Below, one piece after another: positions 1 to 11,016 of a stretch of 64,000 bases of DNA. Position 1 is the stretch's first letter. Each line of letters opens with the position of its first letter. Both the position numbers and the translations under genes were made by a program. Source of the DNA: Daphnia pulex (taxonomy: Eukaryota; Arthropoda; Branchiopoda; Diplostraca; Daphniidae); NCBI RefSeq assembly GCF_021134715.1, contig NC_060026.1:6005001-6069000 (forward strand). Reading direction: 5' to 3'. Under the pieces are notes generated by a model that was not told the origin of the DNA, made no database searches, and worked only from the letters and a program-made list of their open reading frames with translations.

Positions 1-490
1 GGCATGCACTGGCGTGCACTGGCGTGCTCTGGAATGTTCTGGTGTGCTCTGGCGTGCATTAGCGTGCACTGGCGTGCACTGGCGTGCAGTGGCGTGCTCT
101 GGCGTGCACTGGCGTGCACTGGCGTGCATTGGCGTGCTCTGGCGTGCATTGGGGTGCACTGGCGTGCTCTGTCGTGCATTGGCGTGCTCTGGCGTGCTCT
201 GTCGTGCATTGGCGTGCATTGGCGTGCATTGGCGTGCTCCGGCGTGCATTGGCGTGCACTGGCGTGCATTGGCGTGGTTTGGCGTGCATTGGCGTGCACT
301 GGCGTGCTCTGGCGTGCATTGGCGTGCATTGACGTGCACTGGCGTACACTGGCGTGCATTGGCGTGCACTGGCGTGCATTGGCGTGCTCTGGCGTGCATT
401 GGCGTGCATTGGCGTGCTCTGGCGTGCATTGTCGTGCACTGGCGTGCATTGGCGTGCTCTAGCGTGCGCTGGCGTGCTCTGGCGTGCTCT

Positions 491-775
491 GCTATGCAGA
501 ACTCAAGTGCTTGACAATAGAACTCCACTACCCGACAAAAGAACTCAAATAACTTGAATAATTTTTAAAAATTCAAGTGCTGTGCGTTTTTCTAAAACTT
601 TTTGTTCATGAATTGCTCTATAAATTTATTGATTCAATAGACTTGAAATGGTGTATTGGACATTAATTTACACATCCTGTAATTAAAAAATGGTTTTAAC
701 AAGAGAAATAAATATTATAACAACTTCAAGTGCTGAGCTGTTCTCTGCTGTGCTCTGCTGTGCTCTACCGTGCAA
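491..775. repeat. AT-rich spacer of composite satellite, copy 1
   Basis: A non-repetitive AT-rich segment of about 285 bp separates minisatellite blocks 1 and 2. It starts GCTATGCAGAACTCAAGTGC and ends in a CTGTGCTCTACCGTGC-type transition back into the array. It contains a TATA-like TCTATAAATTT (about 614-624) and A-rich stretches. Near-identical copies precede each later block, so spacer plus array is the real repeat unit. No coding signal is supported. Confidence 0.9.
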
Positions 776-1209
776 TGGCGTGCTTTGGCGTGCTCTGGCG
801 TGCTCTGGCGTGCTCTGGCGTGCATTGTCGTGCACTGGCGTGCATTGGCGTGCTCTGGCGTGCATTGGCGTGCACTGGCGTGCATTGGCGTGCACTGGCG
901 TGCTCTGGCGTGCATTGGCGTGCTCTGGCGTGCATTGGCGTGCTCTGGCGTGCACAGGCGTGCACTGGCGTGCATTGGCGTGCACTGGCGTGCTCTGGCG
1001 TGCACTGGCGTGGAATGGCGTGCTCTGGCGTGCACTGGCGTGCACTGGCGTGCATTGGCGTGCTCTTTCGTGCATTAGCGTGCACTGGCGTGCTCTAGCT
1101 TGCTCTTGCGTGCTCTGGCGTGCTCTGGCTTGCACTGGCGTGCACTGGCGTGCTCTGGCGTGCACTGGCGTGCCATGGCGTGCTCTGGCGTGCACTGGCG
1201 TGCACTGGC

Positions 1210-1500
1210 AGAGCAAAAGAACTGCAGAATTCAAGTGCTTGACAAAAGAACTCCACTACCCGACAAAAGAACTCAAATAACTTGAATAATTTAAAAAAAA
1301 TTCCAGTGCTGTGATGTGAGTATTTCTAAAACTTTTTGTTCGTGAATTGCTCTATAAATTTATTGATTCAATAGACTTGAAATGGTGTATTGGACATTGA
1401 TTTACACATCCTGTAATTAAAAAATTGTTTTAACAAGAGAAAAAAATATTAAAGCAACTTCAAGTGCTGAGCTGTTCTCTGCTGTGCTCTACCGTGCTCT
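1210..1500. repeat. AT-rich spacer, copy 2
   Basis: Second copy of the spacer between minisatellite blocks 2 and 3, collinear with the copy at 491-775. It differs by small substitutions and indels, for example an altered left junction (GGCAGAGCAAAAGAACTGCA) and an extra ATGTGAGT near 1313. Confidence 0.9.
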
Positions 1501-4500
1501 GGCGTGCTCTGGCGTGCACTGGCGTTCTCTGGCGTGCATTGGCGTGCATTGGCGTGCATTGGCGTAATCTTGAGTGCATTGGCGTGCACTGGCGTGCATA
1601 GGCGTGCACTGGCGTGCATTGGCGTGATCTGGCGTGCATTGGCGTGCATTGGCGTGCACTGGCGTGCTCTGGCGTGCAATGGCGTGCTCTGGCGTGCTCT
1701 GGCGTGCACTGGCGTGCATTGGCGTGCTCTGGCGTGCATTGGCGTGCACTAGCGTGCTCTGGCGTGCACTGGCGTGCATTGGCGTGCTCTGGCGTGCATT
1801 TTGCGTGCACTGGCGTGCACTGGCGTGCTCTGGCGTACATTGGCGTGCTCTGTCGTGCATTGCCGTGCACTGGCGTGCTCTGGCGTGCATTGGCGTGCAC
1901 TGGCGTGCTCTGGCGTGCACTGGCGTGCTCTGGCGTGCACTGGCGTGCTCTGGCGTGCATTTTGCGTGCACTGGCGTGCACTAGCGTTCTCTGGCGTACA
2001 TTGGCGTGCTCTGTCGTGCATTGCCGTGCACTGGCGTACTCTGGCGTGCATTGGCGTGCACTGGCGTGCTCTGGCGTGCACTGGCGTGCTCTGGCGTGCA
2101 CTGTCGTGCATTGGCGTGCTCTTGCGTGCATTGGCGTGCACTGGCGTGCTCTGGCGTGCACTGGCGTGCTCTGGCGTTTTTTGGCGTGCTCTGGCGTGCT
2201 TTGGCGTGCTCTGGCGTGCTCTGGCGTGCACTGTCGTAATCTGGCGTGCATTGGCGTCCTCTGGCGTGCATTATCGTGCACTGGCGTGCTCTGGCGTGCA
2301 CTGGCGTGCATTGGCGTTTTCTTGCGTGCATTGGCGTGCACTGGCGTGCATTGTCGTGTACTGGCGTGCATTGGCGTGCACTGGCGTGCAATGGCATGCA
2401 TTGGCGTGCTCTGGCGTGCATTGGCGTGCACTGGCTTGCTCTGGCGTGCATTGTCGTGCACTGGCGTGCATTGGCGTGCTCTGGCGTGCATTGGCGTGCA
2501 TTGGCGTTCTCTGTCGTGCATTGGCGTGCACTAGCGTGCACTGGCGTGCTCTGGCGTGCACTGGCGTGCATTGGCGTGCTCTGGCGTGCATTGGCGTGCA
2601 CTGGCGTGCATTGGCGTGCTCTGTCGTGCATTGGCGTGCACTGGCGTGCTCTAGCGTGCTCTGGCGTGCTCTGGCGTGTTCTGGCGTGCTCTGGCGTTCT
2701 CTGGTGTGCACTTACGTGCACTGGCGTGCTCTGGTGTTCTCTGGTGTGCACTTACGTGCACTGGCGTGCTCTGGCGTGCACTGGCGTGCAATGGCGTGAT
2801 TTGGCGTGCACTGGCGTCTGGCGTTCATTGGCGTGCTCTTGCGTGCATTGGCGTGCACTAGCGTGCTCTGGCGTGCACTAGCGTGCATTGGCGTGCTCTG
2901 GCGTGCATTGGCGTGCACTGGCGTGCACTGGCGTGCTCTGGCGTACATGAGCGTGCTCTGTCGTGCATTGGCGTGCACTGGCGTGCATTGGCGTGCTCTG
3001 GCGTGCATTGGCGTGCATTGGCGTGCTTTGGCGTGCATTGGCGTGTACTGGCGTGCACTGGCGTGCTCTGGCGTGCTCTGGCGTTTACTGGCATGCATTG
3101 GCGTGCTCTGGCATGCATTGGCGTGCACTGGCGTGCATTGGCGTGCTCTGCCGTGCATTGGCGTGCACTGGCGTTCATTGGCGTGCTCTGGCGTGCATTG
3201 GCGTGCACTAGCGTGCTCTGGCGTGCTCTGGCGTGCACTGGCGTGCTCTGGCGGGCACTGGCGTGCTCTGGCGTGCACTGGCGTGCTCTGGCGTGCACTG
3301 TCGTGCATTGGCGTGCTCTTGTGTGCATTGGCGTGCACTGGCGTGCATTGGCGTGCTCTGGCGTGCATTGGCGTGCATTGGCGTGCTCTGGCGTGCATTG
3401 GCGTGTACTGGCGTGCTCTGGCGTGCACTGGCGTGCTCTGGTGTGCTCTAGCGTTCTCTGGCGTGCTCTGGAGTGCTCTGGCGTGCACTGGTGTGCAGTG
3501 GCGTGCATTGGCGTGCACTGGCGTGCTCTTGCGTGCTCTTGCGTGCTCTGGCGTGCTCTGGCGTGCACTGGCGTGCATTGGCGTGCTCTGGCGTGCATTG
3601 GAGTGCACTGGCGTGCTCTGGCGTGCACTGGCGTGCATTGGCGTTTTCTGGCGTGCATTGGCGTGCACTGGCGTGCTCTGGCGTGCATTGTCGTGTACTG
3701 GCGTGCATTGGCGTGCACTGGCGTGCTCTGGCGTGCAATGGCATGTATTGGCGTGCTCTGGCGTGCATTGGCGTGCACTGGCGTGCTCTGGCGTGCATTG
3801 TCGTGCACTGGCGTGCATTGGCGTGCTCTGGCGTGCATTGGCGTGCATTGGCGTGCTCTGTCGTGCATTGGCGTGCACTGGCGTGCACTGGCGTGCATTG
3901 GCGTGCTCTGGCGTGCATTGGCGTGCACTGGCGTGCATTGGCGTGCTCTGTCGTGCATTGGCGTGCACTGGCGTGCTCTAGCGTGCTCTGGCGTGCTCTG
4001 GCGTGCTCTGGCGTTCTCTGGTGTGCACTCACGTGCACTGGCGTGCTCTGGCGTTCTCTGGTGTGCACTTACGTGCACTGGCGTGCTCTGGCGTGCACTG
4101 GCGTGCAATGGCGTGATTTGGCGTGCACTGGCGTCTGGCGTTCATTTGCGTGCTCTGGCGTGCATTGGCGTGCACTAGCGTGCTCTGGCGTGCACTAGCG
4201 TGCATTGGCGTGCTGTGGCGTGCATTGGCGTGCACTGGCGTGCACTGGCGTGCTCTGGCGTACATGAGCGTGCTCTGTCGTGCATTGGCGTGCACTGGCG
4301 TGCTCTGGCGTGCACTTGCGTGCTCTGGCGTGCACTGGCTTGCTCTGGCGTGCACTGTCGTGATTTGGCGTGCTCTTGCGTGCATTGGCGTGCACTGGCG
4401 TGCATTGGCGTGCTCTGGCGTGCATTGGCGTGCATTGGCGTGCTCTGTCGTGCATTAGCGTGCACTGGCATTCATTGGCGTTCTCTGGCGTGCATTGGCG

Positions 4501-4914
4501 TGCACTAGCGTGATCTGGCGTGCACTGGCGTGCATTGGCGTGCTCTGGCGTGCATTGGCGTGCACTGGCGTGATCTGGCGTACATGAGCGTGCTCTGTCG
4601 TGCATGAGCGTCTCTGTCGTGCATTGGCGTGCACTGGCGTGCTCTGGCGTGCACTAGCGTGCTCTGGCGTGCACTGGCGTGCTCTGGCGTGCACTGGCGT
4701 GCTCTGGCGTGCACTGTCGTGCATTGGCGTGCTCTTGCGTGCATTGGCGTGCACTGGCGTGCATTGGCGTGCTCTGGCGTGCATTGGCGTGCATTGGCGT
4801 GCTCTGGCGTGCATTGGCGTGTACTGGCGTGCTCTGGCGTGCACTGGCGTGCTCTGGTGTGCTCTAGCGTGCTCTGGCGTGCTCTGGAGTGCTCTGGCGT
4901 GCACTGGCGTGCTC

Positions 4915-5196
4915 TGCTATGCAGAACTCAAGTGCTTGACAATAGAACTCCACTACCCGACAAAAGAACTCAAATAACTTGAATAATTTTAAAAAATTCC
5001 AGTGCTGTGATGTGCGTTTTTCTAAAACTTTTTGTTCATGAATTGCTCTATAAATTTATTGATTCAATAGACTTGAAATGGTGTATTGGACATTGATTTA
5101 CACATCCTGTAATTTAAAAATTGTTCTAACAAGAGAAAAAAATATTAAAGCAACTTCAAGTGCTGAGCTGTTCTCTGCTGTGCTCTACCGTGCTCT
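4915..5196. repeat. AT-rich spacer, copy 3
   Basis: Third spacer copy, between blocks 3 and 4, very close to copy 1 over its whole length, including the left junction GCTATGCAGAACTCAAGTGC and the TATA-like sequence. Confidence 0.9.
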
Positions 5197-6108
5197 GGCG
5201 TGCTCTTGCGGGCACTGGCGTGCTCTGGCGTGCATTGGCGTGCACTGGCGTGCTCTGGCGTGCATTGGCATGCACTGGCGTGCATTGGCGTGCACTAGCG
5301 TGCTCTGGCGTGCACTGGCGTGCATTGGCGTGCTCTGGCGTGCATTGGCGTGCACTGGCGTGCATTGGCGTGCTCTGTCGTGCATTGGCGTGCACTGGCG
5401 TGCTCTAGCGTGCTCTGGCGTGCTCTGGCGTGCTCTGGCGTGCTCTGGCGTGCACTGGTGTGCAATGGCGTGCGCTGGCGTGCACTGGCGTGTTTTGGCG
5501 TGCTCTGGCGTGCATTGGCGTGCACTAGCGTGCTCTGGCGTGCACTGGCGTGGTTTGGCGTGCTCTGGCGTGCATTTTGCGTGCAATGGCGTGCACTGGC
5601 GTGCTCTGGCGTTTATTGGCGTGCTCTGTCGTGCATTGCCGTGCACTGGCGTGCTCTGGCGTGCTCTGGCGTGCTCTGGCGTGCTCTGGCGTGCTCTGGC
5701 GTGCTCTGGCGTGCTCTGGCGTGCACTGACGTGCTCTGGCGTGCTCTGGCGTGCTCTGGCGTGCATAGGCGTGCTCTGGCGTGCACTGGCGTGCTCTGGC
5801 GTGCATTGGCGTGCACTGGCGTGCTCTGGCGTGCTTTGGCGTGCTCTAGCGTGCTCTGGCGTGCTCTGGCGTGCTCTGGCGTGCTCTGGCGTGCTCTGGC
5901 GTGCACTGACGTGCACTGGCGTTCTCTGGCGTGCACTGGCGTGCATTGGCGTTCTCTGGCGTGCTCTGGCGTGCACTGACGTGCACTGGCGTGCTCTGGC
6001 GTGCATTGGCTTGCTCTGGCGTGCATTGGCGTCCACTGGCGTGCTGTGGCGTGCTGTGGCGTGCTGTGGCGTGCTGTGGCATGCGCTGGCGTGCTCTGGC
6101 GTGCTCTG

Positions 6109-6386
6109 CTATGCAGAACTCAAGTGCTTGACAATAGAACTCCACTACCCGACAAAAGAACTCAAATAACTTGAATAATTTTTAAAAATTCAAGTGCTGA
6201 GATGTGCGTTTTTCTAAAACTTTTTGTTCATGAATTGCTCTATAAATTTATTGATTCAATAGACTTGAAATGGTGTATTGGACATAAATTTACACATCCT
6301 GCAATTAAAAAATGGTTTTAACAAGAAAAATAAATATTATAGAAACTTCAAGTGCTGAGCTGTTCTCTGCTGTGCTCTACCGTTTC
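6109..6386. repeat. AT-rich spacer, copy 4
   Basis: Fourth spacer copy, between block 4 and the short terminal block 5. The last block has only about 12 units, so the satellite decays or ends here. Confidence 0.9.
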
Positions 6387-6515
6387 TGGCGTGCTCTGGC
6401 GTGCTCTGGCGTGCACTGGCTTGCACTGATGTGCTCTGGCGTGCTCTGGCGTGCATTGGCGTGCATTGGCGTGCTCTGGCGTGCATTGGCGTGCACTGGC
6501 GTGCATTGACGTGTG

Positions 6516-6725
6516 TTGAATGTGATGAAAAATGAAGAAAATAAAGGAAATATTGCAATTTTTTGAATGTTTCTTGTTGAATGCGATGAAAAATGAAGAA
6601 AATAAAGGAAATAATGCAATTTTTTGAATGTTTCTTGTTAAATGCGATAAAAAAAGAAAAAATAAAGGAAATAATGCAATTTTTTGAATGTTTCTTGTTG
6701 AATGCGATAAAAAATGAAGAAAGGA
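6516..6725. repeat. 61-bp tandem repeat, about 3.4 copies
   Basis: Units starting TTGAATGCGATGAAAAATGA at 6516, 6577, 6638 and 6698 follow directly on the last 10-bp units. The unit is A/T-rich and unrelated in sequence to the GC-rich array. The first unit begins inside the TTGACGTGTGTTGAATG transition, so the two arrays abut. Confidence 0.9.
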
Positions 6726-7754
6726 TAAAATAATACGCTCAAATCGCGCAAGAAGCGGTAAACATTCATTTTAACGCTTGCACTTTTCGTAAGTTATAAA
6801 CGGACTCGAGGCAAGCGCTAAAATTATGGACGCGTGTGCGCTACTTATCCAGTCGCCACAATCGTTTTCCCTGTCGCAACCGTTCATTTAAATTAACGAA
6901 GCGCTTGCGCGTTTCGTAAATAATACAATGAAATAAATTGCGCTTAATATATATTTAGCGTATCGTGCGCAAGTTTATCGCAAACAAATCGCTAGCGCCA
7001 CGCGCGCTTAGAAAACGCTAGATCTAGCGCAAAACATTTGAATGGATTATTTTTCGCTTATATTAATGAGCCGCCGAAAACAGCGGACGGGCGACAGCGC
7101 TAAATAGCGGACGGACCAGCGACAAGCACTGAAAAAACGGACGGGCTCGCGTTACTCGTCTGACCATTCGCTGCAGTCAGCCGCAGTAGTTTTCCTTCGC
7201 ATTAAATAAAAAAATAATAATAATTTAGAGCGACGCGCATTAAGTAGCGTTATTTAAGCGCTTGCTCGTTTTTTTTTGCGAGCCTGAAGGGCAAAATAAA
7301 ACCATGTCACTTTGTCTGTCTGTCTGTCTGTAACACTCCATAACTCGGGCGTTTTACGACAGATTTCGGACTTTTTCATCTTAACAATTAGACTAAAAAT
7401 ATGCAGTGCGACCAGAAAAAAAAATACATTTACTTAATTAGTACTCCCGTAAAAAATGAAAAACTGCTAAAATAATTGCTTAACGACTGGTGACATCTGG
7501 CGGTTGTGACTACAACTTTTCCACCTTAGGTCTAAATTCCACTTTCCACAATAGCTTCCCTCGTTTTGATTTTTACAGAGACTTGCCATGTCAAGGTCAT
7601 GTAAAGGTGTGTACGGGATTTCTCTATCCTGCAAATATACCGCCGGAGGCCATGCGTGAACCTCTGTCGTGCAAACCGCCAGAGGCTATGCGTGAAAACC
7701 AAATTTACCACCGGAGGCCATCGCACTTATGAAAAGGTTATCTAAAAGAAACTG
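6726..7754. other. Gene-free stretch rich in AGCGC/GCGCT motifs
   Basis: No exon is supported. About 6740-7260 is dense in short AGCGC, GCGCT, AAGCGC and CGCTTGC words, many palindromic, in an otherwise AT-rich background. A (TGTC)n microsatellite lies at about 7312-7332. The remainder looks like decayed repeat. Confidence 0.5.
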
Positions 7755-7815
7755 CTGTCGGTATAATGGCTATAGCTCTGGCTTCGTGACCCAAAGGAAA
7801 GTGGTTCAAGCCTAC
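7755..7815 (+). mobile_element. tRNA-like SINE head
   Basis: ATGGCTATAGCTCTGGCTTC resembles a Pol III A box and GTGGTTCAAGCC a B box, at about the spacing found in tRNAs. No full tRNA cloverleaf is claimed. The following sequence is not recognised. The best reading is a decayed tRNA-derived SINE. Confidence 0.5.
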
Positions 7816-7984
7816 TTTACAACAACATCGTTTTTCGTGATCATCTGCGTGTTGGGGAAGGGTCTATGAAGCCAAGGTTTGGTATCGACCAAATATTGCG
7901 ATAAAAAAATTTTCACGCAAAAAACAATGACACACAACAATCAATTCCGTTTCAAAATAGTTTCCCATGGTATACAAGAACTAA

Positions 7985-8240
7985 TGTAGTGGTTATAGAT
8001 CTTATTGCAATTCAAAAGTACGCGACATAGCCAAAAGTCGTGCGCAGCTTACGCTTATGCGCACCACTGTGGCCTATAGCCGAACTAGAAATTGTTTTAT
8101 GCTTGACTAATCCTTTACTTTTGACTACTTTTGAATTGCAATAAGATCTATAGCGCTGATTGATGATGAAGAGGATCATGGTTCACATCCCATTAAAGTA
8201 TACCTTTATTAGGGATAAATACGAGACGATAGTAGTAGCT
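7985..8240 (+). mobile_element. tRNA-like SINE interrupted by a MITE
   Basis: TAGTGGTTATAG (about 7987-7998) continues after the inserted element as CGCTGATTGATGATGAAGAG and then a B-box-like GGTTCACATCCC. Joined, the two halves make a normal A-box to B-box tRNA-like head. This explains the otherwise isolated halves as a SINE broken by a later insertion. Confidence 0.5.
7998..8148. mobile_element. 151-bp MITE with about 23-bp terminal inverted repeats
   Basis: The left end GATCTTATTGCAATTCAAAA is matched in inverted orientation by TTTTGAATTGCAATAAGATC at the right. Both flanks read TATA next to the repeat (GGTTATA before, TATAGCG after), compatible with a TA-targeting Tc1/mariner-type element. 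No internal coding sequence. Confidence 0.75.
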
Positions 8241-8440
8241 ACTGCTACCCAACAACATGTGCGTATTTTTCACACGGAACAATGTGCGATGATGATATTC
8301 ACGAGTAACCTGAGCCCCGTTTGAATCCGGGGAATTTTGGTCTAGCGTTAAGTTGGACTGTTTTGCTTTTCGCTTTTCTGTAGCACGATCTGCCCGTAAA
8401 AGAATTTATCGTGAGAAATCTGCCCAGTACCTTACTTGAA

Positions 8441-8640
8441 GATTTCGTCATCACGGCGAGACATCTGGTGGTGATGCTGGTTGTTACGTCATCAAAGATT
8501 GCGTCATCACGGCGACGACATCTAGTGGTGATTGGCATGTTTGGGCATGTTCCATTTTGGGGGAGGAGCCTGTGTTGACACAGACACAGGCTACTCCCCC
8601 AAAAATGTCCGTGACAGACACAGGCTCCTCCCCCAAAAGC
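8441..8640. repeat. Short direct and inverted repeats
   Basis: A unit of about 56 bp containing CGTCATCACGGCGA occurs twice (8441, 8497). A hairpin follows: GGGGGAGGAGCCTGTGT (about 8560-8576) pairs with ACACAGGCTCCTCCCCC (about 8617-8633), with another copy of the CACAGACACAGGCT word between. No gene is evident. Confidence 0.6.
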
Positions 8641-9249
8641 TTGTTCTTTTATTATATATGGATTGTTTTGACCTATGTTTTTGTAGCGATGACTCAGACA
8701 AGTCAAAATTTCGTGAAAATCATAATTCTTTATATAATACTTTTTACCAGTTTTAATCTTACATCTTTATTTATATAATTGTTTTCTGATTTATATATAA
8801 ATATTTTGAAAATATTTGTATTATGAAAAAGTGCCGGTTTTGGGTTCCCATAAAGAACCGTTAACCGAACGAACGAATCGAAACAACAAGGTAATTCTTC
8901 TGAAAAGGCTTTGTCTGCATTTTTTAAATTTGTTTTGGCTTCTTACATTAAACTCTAAAGATCGTTTGACTAAAAAAGAAATAATTTATGTTATTCTTGA
9001 TTAAATAAAATTTAAATTAAAAAAAAAACAAAAATTTCCTCGTAAAATAGCTCTTCCCTTACAAATTAAAAATAATTTTCAGACAATGCAATGTCTTAAG
9101 ACAATAAATATCTGATAAAACATCGTTCGTTGTTTTGTTTATAATCCCACGTTATTTTCAGTTTCTAATATTTTAAAATTATTCATTGTAAAGTTTCATG
9201 ATGAAATTGCTAAATACTTTTAAAATTTAATTTGAAATAACTATTGAAA

Positions 9250-9615
9250 AAAACTTAAGACTTTGCTATGTCTGAAGAAAAAAAAAGACAGAATCAGCCC
9301 TTTTGGTAAAGGACGAAAAAACCTTCAACTTATTATGCAATGACAAAAACATTAATAAGTCAACTTTAAGTACAGCTCCAAATCACTAGAGCAAGGAATA
9401 ATATGGTATTTAAAACAGAAAAATCTGAAGACAATGCTTTGTCTAAAAAAAAGAGAGAATCAGCCCTCATGGTAAGGCTGAAAAAACCTTCGACTTAACA
9501 TATAATGACAAAAACATGAATAAGTCAACTTTAAATACAGCTACCAATCACTAGCGGGAGAAATAATATCGTATTTAAAACAGATAAATCTTAAGACAAT
9601 GCTTTGTCTGTTACT
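9250..9615. repeat. About 168-bp direct repeat, two copies plus partials
   Basis: Both copies contain AATCAGCCCT, AAAAAACCTTC, AATAAGTCAACTTTAA, ACAGCT..AATCACTAG and GTATTTAAAACAGA in the same order. Weak partial copies follow near 9630 and 9945. No open frame is shared. Confidence 0.75.
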
Positions 9616-10496
9616 TTGAAAATATGAAGACAAAGGTATGTCTTAAGTCGGTGAGCATATGATGGTTATATACGGCATTTTCAAAAATATAAAAAAAGTA
9701 TAAAAAATCAAGCTAAAATCTTTTTCTTTGTTCCAAAAGATGCAGAATTCTTCAATCTTTAAGAATTTAATGAATGATTTACAATAAAACCAACTCAGAA
9801 AACCCTTCCCTATACCTCAAAGTTTTCCACTTCAAAGTGGAATCTGAAATAATTCATACAATATGGGGAATATCTAACCCTTATTTAGAAATAAAAACAT
9901 TTTTGAAATGTTAAGTGTTAAATTAGAATATACGGTGTGTGAAGACTCAAATCAGTAGAGCAAAGAGGGAAAATAATTCTTTTCAGAACTAATGCTCGAC
10001 GCGCAACCATACAGCATAGAACGAGGGTAGCTTCAAGGGGTTTAAAGCCGTTCGTTTATCCCTATCGTTATATCTAGAGGAGCTGCAACGTGGTCATTCA
10101 TAACATAAACCTACACTGCGTAGGCATTGAGAGCTTACGCGAGAATACAAACACGAGAATATTACAATTCCCACCTAGCCTAGTTTTCTTTAATGCTCCA
10201 TCGCGCTCATTGTGGAAGAAATCCGAAGCTGGTAGTTTTTGCACCTAGTTCCAATAAATACGGAAGTAGCGTGTGCCAAGGTCTGTAGTGAAGGCCTAGT
10301 GACTTTCAATTAATAACCTTTTTTCTTGGTCGCTAAATAATGCAAAAGAAACGTTCAGGAATTTACATCCAGAAAAGAAATCCACTCTACAAATTTTACA
10401 TACATGCCATAAAACTGATCAGTTATTTCCATTTGCAAGGGCATCATAGAAGTGTTTATTGTAACTCGTTATAACAACAACAATAGAGTGGTTCGA

Positions 10497-10771
10497 GGTT
10501 GCCGTCTTGGATAGGACTTTCTCCCAGTTTGGTGCAACCTAAAAAAAGGCATTGACATTGTCCATAAGAAAATGTACGAATGGAAAGACAAAGGGAGAGT
10601 GAAAAAAGAGAGTCCGACCCCTTTCATCCCCACTCTATTCTTCCCTTCCTTTACTGTCCTTCTTTTCGTAGCCTTTTCTTATGGACAACGTCAATGCTTT
10701 TTTTTAGGTTGCACCAAACTGGAAGAAAGTGCAAACAAGGCCAATTGCCAAGATGGCAACCTGGAACCACT
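10497..10771. mobile_element. 275-bp foldback MITE with about 80-bp inverted repeats
   Basis: AGTGGTTC..GGTTGCC..CAGTTTGGTGCAACCTAAAAAAAG at the left is mirrored by CTTTTTTTTAGGTTGCACC..GGCAACC..GAACCACT at the right; the inner arms continue through GTCCATAAGAAAA and TTTTCTTATGGAC. The arms are imperfect. The central CT-rich loop is non-coding. No clear target duplication was found. Confidence 0.8.
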
Positions 10772-10889
10772 GTATACAAACTTAAAAGTTTACATTTATA
10801 AAAATTCCTAACCAAAGAAACGAAAGAGCCATCTTCAAGTGGTAAAACTAAAAATAAGATATCTTGTTAATCAAGATATACGGTTAGTT

Positions 10890-11016
10890 TTATGAGAAGG
10901 TTATCGTCACGGAGAAAATGTTGTGCGCGAAGATCTTCAGTTGGAAATCCCAATCCGACACATTCGTGGTTGTCACCCGTAGCTGGGCGTTTCCAATTCC
11001 ACCCGGAACATAAAAT
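10890..11016 (-). CDS. Orphan terminal exon, unrecognised protein
   Basis: On the minus strand a TTTTAG acceptor is followed by an open frame with no stop for about 41 codons (FYVPGGIGNAQLRVTTT...), then TAA. It is less AT-rich than its surroundings and reads like a beta-strand-rich protein end. No family is recognised and no partner exon was found nearby. It may be the last exon of a gene with distant exons or a gene relic. Confidence 0.35.

Larger units (their letters stand above)
1..6513. repeat. Composite satellite: five 10-bp minisatellite blocks with spacers
   Basis: The unit is GGCGTGC followed by ACT, TCT or ATT; the fourth combination TTT is rare. Blocks lie at about 1-490 (cut by the window edge), 776-1209, 1501-4914, 5197-6108 and 6387-6513, roughly 540 units in all. 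Because 10 is not a multiple of 3 and the unit has no stop in any frame, every frame on both strands stays open and gives a 10-residue peptide repeat (HWRALACTGV type on +, HARARQCTPV type on -). The long open frames here (up to about 430 codons) are therefore not evidence of protein coding. Higher-order structure is visible: marked unit strings recur at about 1.3-1.4 kb (2700-2830 versus 4020-4150; 3296-3490 versus 4709-4905) and at about 163 bp (1793 versus 1956). Confidence 0.95.

Noticed and set aside
1..6513. Dozens of long open frames (up to about 430 codons) on both strands
   Set aside because: All come from a stop-free 10-bp unit whose length is not a multiple of three; every frame gives the same 10-residue repeat. 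No start context, splice signal or domain.
1..6513. CRISPR-like repeat-spacer array
   Set aside because: The repeats are 10 bp and continuous without unique spacers between units, and the genome is eukaryotic.
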